64,000 bases of DNA, from contig JAUMOL010000007.1 of NCBI GenBank assembly GCA_031295385.1, forward strand, positions 186,001 to 250,000, written 5' to 3'. Of this stretch, positions 60,560 to 64,000 are shown in pieces (the stretch's first letter is position 1; each line of letters begins with the position of its first letter). This DNA comes from Collinsella sp. GTDB taxonomy: Bacteria > Actinomycetota > Coriobacteriia > Coriobacteriales > Coriobacteriaceae. Both the position numbers and the translations under genes were made by a program. The notes beneath the pieces are model-generated. The model was not told where the DNA came from and ran no database searches. It worked only from the letters and a program-made list of their open reading frames with translations.

Positions 60560-63500
60560 ATGGCGCGTAAGTTTAAGTCTATGGACGGCAACGAGGCGGC
60601 CGCATATGTTTCGTATGCGTACACCGAGGTAGCGGGAATTTATCCCATTACGCCGTCCAGCCCGATGGCCGACCATGTCGACCAGTGGGCGGCCCAGGGT
60701 CGCAAGAACATCTTCGGCACCCCGGTCAAGGTCGTCGAGATGGAGTCCGAGGCAGGTGCAGCCGGTACCGTTCACGGTTCGCTGGGTGCCGGTGCTCTGA
60801 CCACCACCTACACGGCTTCTCAGGGTCTGCTCCTGATGATCCCGAACATGTACAAGATCGCAGGCGAGCAGCTCCCGGGCGTTTTCCACGTCTCCGCGCG
60901 TTGCGTCGCTTCGCATGCCCTGAACATCTTTGGCGATCACTCCGACGTCATGGCCTGTCGCCAGACCGGTTTCGCCATGCTCGCCGAGGGCAACGTCCAG
61001 GAGGTCATGGACCTCTCGCCGGTGGCTCACCTTGCCGCCATCGAGGGTAAGACCCCGTTCCTTAACTTCTTCGACGGTTTCCGCACCAGCCACGAGATCC
61101 AGAAGGTCGCCATGTGGGACTACAAGGATCTGGCCGAGATGTGCGACATGGACGCTGTCCAGGCTTTCCGCGATCACGCGCTCAACCCTGAGCACCCGCA
61201 TACCCGCGGTAGCCACGAGAACGGCGACATCTTCTTCCAGAACCGCGAGGCCTGCAACAAGGTCTACGACGAGCTTCCCGCCGTCGTCGAGGGCTACATG
61301 AAGAAGATCAACGAGAAGCTCGGCACCGATTACGGCCTGTTCAACTACTACGGCGCTCCCGATGCTGATCGCGTCGTCGTGTGCATGGGCTCCTTCTGTG
61401 ACGTGCTCGAGGAAGTCATCGACTACCTCAACGCTCACGGCGAGAAGGTCGGCCTGGTCAAGGTTCGCCTGTTCCGTCCGTTCTCCATCAAGCACTTCGT
61501 CGACGTTCTCCCCGAGACCGTCAAGAAGATTGCCGTCATGGACCGCACCAAGGAGCCGGGTTCCATCGGCGAGCCGCTCTACCAGGACGTTGTCTCCGCT
61601 CTCTACGAGGCCGGCAAGACGGGCATCAAGGTCGTCGGCGGCCGTTACGGCCTGGGCAGCAAGGACACGCCTCCCGCGTCCGCGTTCGCTGTCTTCGAGG
61701 AGCTCAAGAAGGACGAGCCCAAGCGCGAGTTCACCATCGGCATCGTCGATGACGTGACCAACCTGAGCCTGCCCGAGGCCGAGGATGCGCCCAACACCGC
61801 AGCCCCCGGCACCATCGAGTGCAAGTTCTGGGGTCTGGGTGGCGACGGTACCGTCGGCGCCAACAAGAACTCGATCAAGATTATCGGCGACCACACCGAC
61901 AAGTACGTCCAGGCCTACTTCCAGTACGACTCCAAGAAGACCGGCGGAGTCACCGTCTCGCACCTGCGCTTTGGTGATTCCCCGATCCGCTCGCCGTACT
62001 ACGTGACCAAGGCCGACTTTGTCGCCTGCCACAACCCCAGCTACATCGTCAAGGGCTTCAAGATGGTCCGCGACGTCAAGCCGGGCGGCACCTTCCTGGT
62101 CAACTGCCAGTGGAGCGACGAGGAGTTCGCCGAGCACATGCCCGCCGTGGCCAAGCGCTATATCGCGAACAACAACGTCAACGTCTACCTGATCGACGCT
62201 ATCGACCTGGCCGCCAAGGTCGGCATGGGCAAGCGCACCAACACGGTGCTTCAGTCCGCCTTCTTCGCGCTGGCCAAGGTTCTGCCCGCCGAGGACGCCC
62301 TGCAGTACATGAAGGACGCGGCCACCAAGTCCTACATGAAGAAGGGCCAGGCCATCGTCGACGCCAACCACAAGGCCATCGATGCCGGCGCTACCGCCTT
62401 CCGTAAGTTCGAGGTTCCGGCCGACTGGGCTACCGCCGAGGACGCCGCTCCCGTCGAGCTCTCCGAGGAGACCAAGTCCGCCATCGCCCAGCAGGTCAAG
62501 AACCTGCTCGAGCCCATCGATCGCATGGATGGCGACAGCCTGCCCGTTTCCGCCTTCGTCGATTGTGCCGACGGCCAGTTTGAGCTGGGCGCCTCCGCAT
62601 ACGAGAAGCGCGGCGTCGCCGTGGTCGTTCCTCACTGGGACGAGACCAAGTGCATCCAGTGCAACCAGTGCGCCTATGTGTGCCCGCATGCCACCATCCG
62701 TCCGTTCGCGATGACCGAGGACGAGGCTGCCGCCGCGCCCGAGGCTACCCGCACGCTCGACGCCATGGGCCCCAAGGCCAAGGGCATGAAGTTCACCATG
62801 GCCGTGTCCCCGCTCGACTGCATGGGCTGCACCAACTGCGTCAAGGTCTGCCCCAAGGGCGCCCTCGAGATGGTTCCCACCGAGCAGGAGATGGATCAGC
62901 AGCCCGTTTGGGACTATATGGTCGAGAACGTCTCCGAGAAGAAGGAGCTCATCGCGGCCAACGTCAAGGGCAGCCAGTTTAAGCAGCCCTACCTGGAGTT
63001 CTCCGGCTCCTGCGCCGGCTGCGCCGAGACCGCCTATGCACGTCTGGTGACCCAGGTTGCCGGCGACCGCATGTTCATCTCCAACGCCACCGGCTGCTCC
63101 TCCATTTGGGGCAACCCCGCTGCCACCGCTCCTTACTGCAAGGACAAGGACGGTCACGGCCCGGCGTGGAATAACTCCCTGTTCGAGGACAATGCCGAGC
63201 ACGGTCTGGGCATGGCCGTCGGTTACGAGGCCGTCCAGAAGAAGCTGATCGCCGCTACCCAGGACATCATCGCTGCCGATGGCCCGTCCGATGAGCTCAA
63301 GGCTGCCGGCCAGGCTTGGATCGACTCCGTCAACGACGCCGAGGCTTCCAAGACCGCTGCCGCTGCCTACGTTGCCGAGCTCGAGAAGTGCGGCTGCGAC
63401 GCTTCCAAGGCGATCCTCGCCGACAAGGCTTACCTCACCAAGAAGTCCTTCTGGATCTTCGGCGGCGACGGTTGGGCCTACGACATCGGCTTCGGTGGCC

Positions 63501-64000
63501 TGGACCACGTCCTGGCTTCCGGCCACAACGTCAACGTCTTCGTCTTCGACACCGAGGTTTACTCCAACACCGGTGGTCAGGCCTCCAAGGCCTCGAACCT
63601 GGGCCAGGTCGCTCAGTTCGCCGCTGCCGGTAAGGTGACCAAGAAGAAGTCCCTGGCCGAGATTGCCATGAGCTACGGCTACGTCTACGTGGCGCAGGTC
63701 GCCATGGGCGCCAACCCGGCTCAGACCCTCAAGGCCATCCACGAGGCCGAGGCCTACGACGGCCCGTCCCTCATCATCGGCTACAGCCCCTGCGAGATGC
63801 ACTCCATCAAGAAGGGCGGCATGCAGAACTGCCAGGCCGAGATGAAGAAGGCTGTCGAGTGCGGTTATTGGAACCTCTTCCGCTTCAACCCCGAGGCTGC
63901 TGCCGGCAAGAAGTTCTCGCTCGATTCCAAGGAGCCCGCGGGCGGTTATCAGGAGTTCCTGATGAACGAGGCTCGTTACGCTTCGCTGACGCGTTCCTTC
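60560..64000 (+). CDS. nifJ: Pyruvate:ferredoxin (flavodoxin) oxidoreductase, 3'-truncated by the window
   Basis: This enzyme converts pyruvate and CoA to acetyl-CoA and CO2, reducing ferredoxin; it is central to anaerobic fermentation. The window holds 1147 codons from ATG 60560 (GGAGAGGGG upstream), out of about 1170-1190 usual. The order is domain I (YVSYAYTEVAGIYPITPSSP), CoA and transketolase-like domains (FGDHSDVMACRQTGFAML; GRYGLGSKDTPPASAFAVFE), a 2[4Fe-4S] ferredoxin domain (CIQCNQCAYVCPHA, CMGCTNCVKVCPKG) and the TPP domain. The TPP domain has the proximal cluster Cys motif GSCAGCAETAY and FGGDGWAYDIGFGGLDHV. Only the extreme C-terminus is missing. Confidence 0.97.
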   Translation, partial: MARKFKSMDGNEAAAYVSYAYTEVAGIYPITPSSPMADHVDQWAAQGRKNIFGTPVKVVEMESEAGAAGTVHGSLGAGALTTTYTASQGLLLMIPNMYKIAGEQLPGVFHVSARCVASHALNIFGDHSDVMACRQTGFAMLAEGNVQEVMDLSPVAHLAAIEGKTPFLNFFDGFRTSHEIQKVAMWDYKDLAEMCDMDAVQAFRDHALNPEHPHTRGSHENGDIFFQNREACNKVYDELPAVVEGYMKKINEKLGTDYGLFNYYGAPDADRVVVCMGSFCDVLEEVIDYLNAHGEKVGLVKVRLFRPFSIKHFVDVLPETVKKIAVMDRTKEPGSIGEPLYQDVVSALYEAGKTGIKVVGGRYGLGSKDTPPASAFAVFEELKKDEPKREFTIGIVDDVTNLSLPEAEDAPNTAAPGTIECKFWGLGGDGTVGANKNSIKIIGDHTDKYVQAYFQYDSKKTGGVTVSHLRFGDSPIRSPYYVTKADFVACHNPSYIVKGFKMVRDVKPGGTFLVNCQWSDEEFAEHMPAVAKRYIANNNVNVYLIDAIDLAAKVGMGKRTNTVLQSAFFALAKVLPAEDALQYMKDAATKSYMKKGQAIVDANHKAIDAGATAFRKFEVPADWATAEDAAPVELSEETKSAIAQQVKNLLEPIDRMDGDSLPVSAFVDCADGQFELGASAYEKRGVAVVVPHWDETKCIQCNQCAYVCPHATIRPFAMTEDEAAAAPEATRTLDAMGPKAKGMKFTMAVSPLDCMGCTNCVKVCPKGALEMVPTEQEMDQQPVWDYMVENVSEKKELIAANVKGSQFKQPYLEFSGSCAGCAETAYARLVTQVAGDRMFISNATGCSSIWGNPAATAPYCKDKDGHGPAWNNSLFEDNAEHGLGMAVGYEAVQKKLIAATQDIIAADGPSDELKAAGQAWIDSVNDAEASKTAAAAYVAELEKCGCDASKAILADKAYLTKKSFWIFGGDGWAYDIGFGGLDHVLASGHNVNVFVFDTEVYSNTGGQASKASNLGQVAQFAAAGKVTKKKSLAEIAMSYGYVYVAQVAMGANPAQTLKAIHEAEAYDGPSLIIGYSPCEMHSIKKGGMQNCQAEMKKAVECGYWNLFRFNPEAAAGKKFSLDSKEPAGGYQEFLMNEARYASLTRSF

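Noticed and set aside
60500..63802. 1100-codon open frame on the minus strand over nifJ
   Set aside because: It is the mirror frame of a strongly biased high-GC gene. The plus-strand product is a clear pyruvate:ferredoxin oxidoreductase, and the minus product has repeat-like Val/Gly/Leu composition and no ribosome site.

Overview
The window reads as a contiguous piece of a high-GC actinobacterial chromosome. The gene content fits the class Coriobacteriia, and a gut Collinsella-like organism is the most likely source (inference; no 16S is present). Supporting this are an fhaA-fhaB-pstP-rodA/pbpA-pknB cell-envelope cluster, a dnaK-grpE-dnaJ-hspR heat-shock cluster of actinobacterial type, a mannose-family PTS, pyruvate:ferredoxin oxidoreductase, and nickel-hydrogenase accessory genes, which together suggest an anaerobic, saccharolytic lifestyle.

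Layout. 1-1519 (minus): a nickel block with a small helical protein, nikR and the N-terminal part of hypF, which runs off the window. 1751-4847: thioredoxin, an unknown protein, and an AgrA/AgrC-like two-component pair. 5056-9008: the nadA-nadB-nadC-niaR NAD biosynthesis operon behind a perfect 19-bp inverted-repeat operator. 9210-14351: a small ferredoxin, then dnaK, grpE, dnaJ and hspR. 14751-22214: an aconitase-family hydratase, two unknown membrane-anchored proteins separated by hairpin repeats, and clpB, whose promoter shares a motif with dnaK. 22468-25458: a lower-GC DUF4143-type ATPase and a membrane-anchored unknown. 25695-30855: a DUF5692-like membrane protein and a TetR regulator, divergent from a 925-residue iron-sulfur flavoprotein plus hypA, with twin palindromic operators between. 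31235-34517: a mannose-type PTS with its DUF956 partner. 34653-35975: tRNA-Arg(CCU) carrying scars of integrated elements (46-bp att duplication, a middle att copy, a broken integrase and a possible small toxin). 36119-40688: a substrate-binding lipoprotein fused to a 5'-nucleotidase C-terminal-like domain, coupled to a hybrid histidine kinase.

40838-50949 (minus): a Ser/Thr phosphosignalling and peptidoglycan cluster running kinase, fhaA, fhaB, pstP, a SEDS-transpeptidase fusion, then a PASTA kinase. 51094-56149: a YcxB-like protein, dnaX, an unknown, the ybaB-family gene and recR. 56393-60081: a second phosphosignalling locus with an exported Ser/Gly-linker protein, an atypical membrane Ser/Thr kinase and an FHA protein. 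60560-64000: nifJ (pyruvate:ferredoxin oxidoreductase), cut by the window end.

The most unusual points are the in-frame RodA/FtsW-transpeptidase fusion, the lipoprotein/hybrid-kinase pair, the second kinase-FHA locus, the tRNA-Arg integration scars with a candidate type I toxin, and several families of intergenic hairpin repeats, one of which occurs four times just after stop codons. Functions are inferred from recognisable motifs only; no database search was run.
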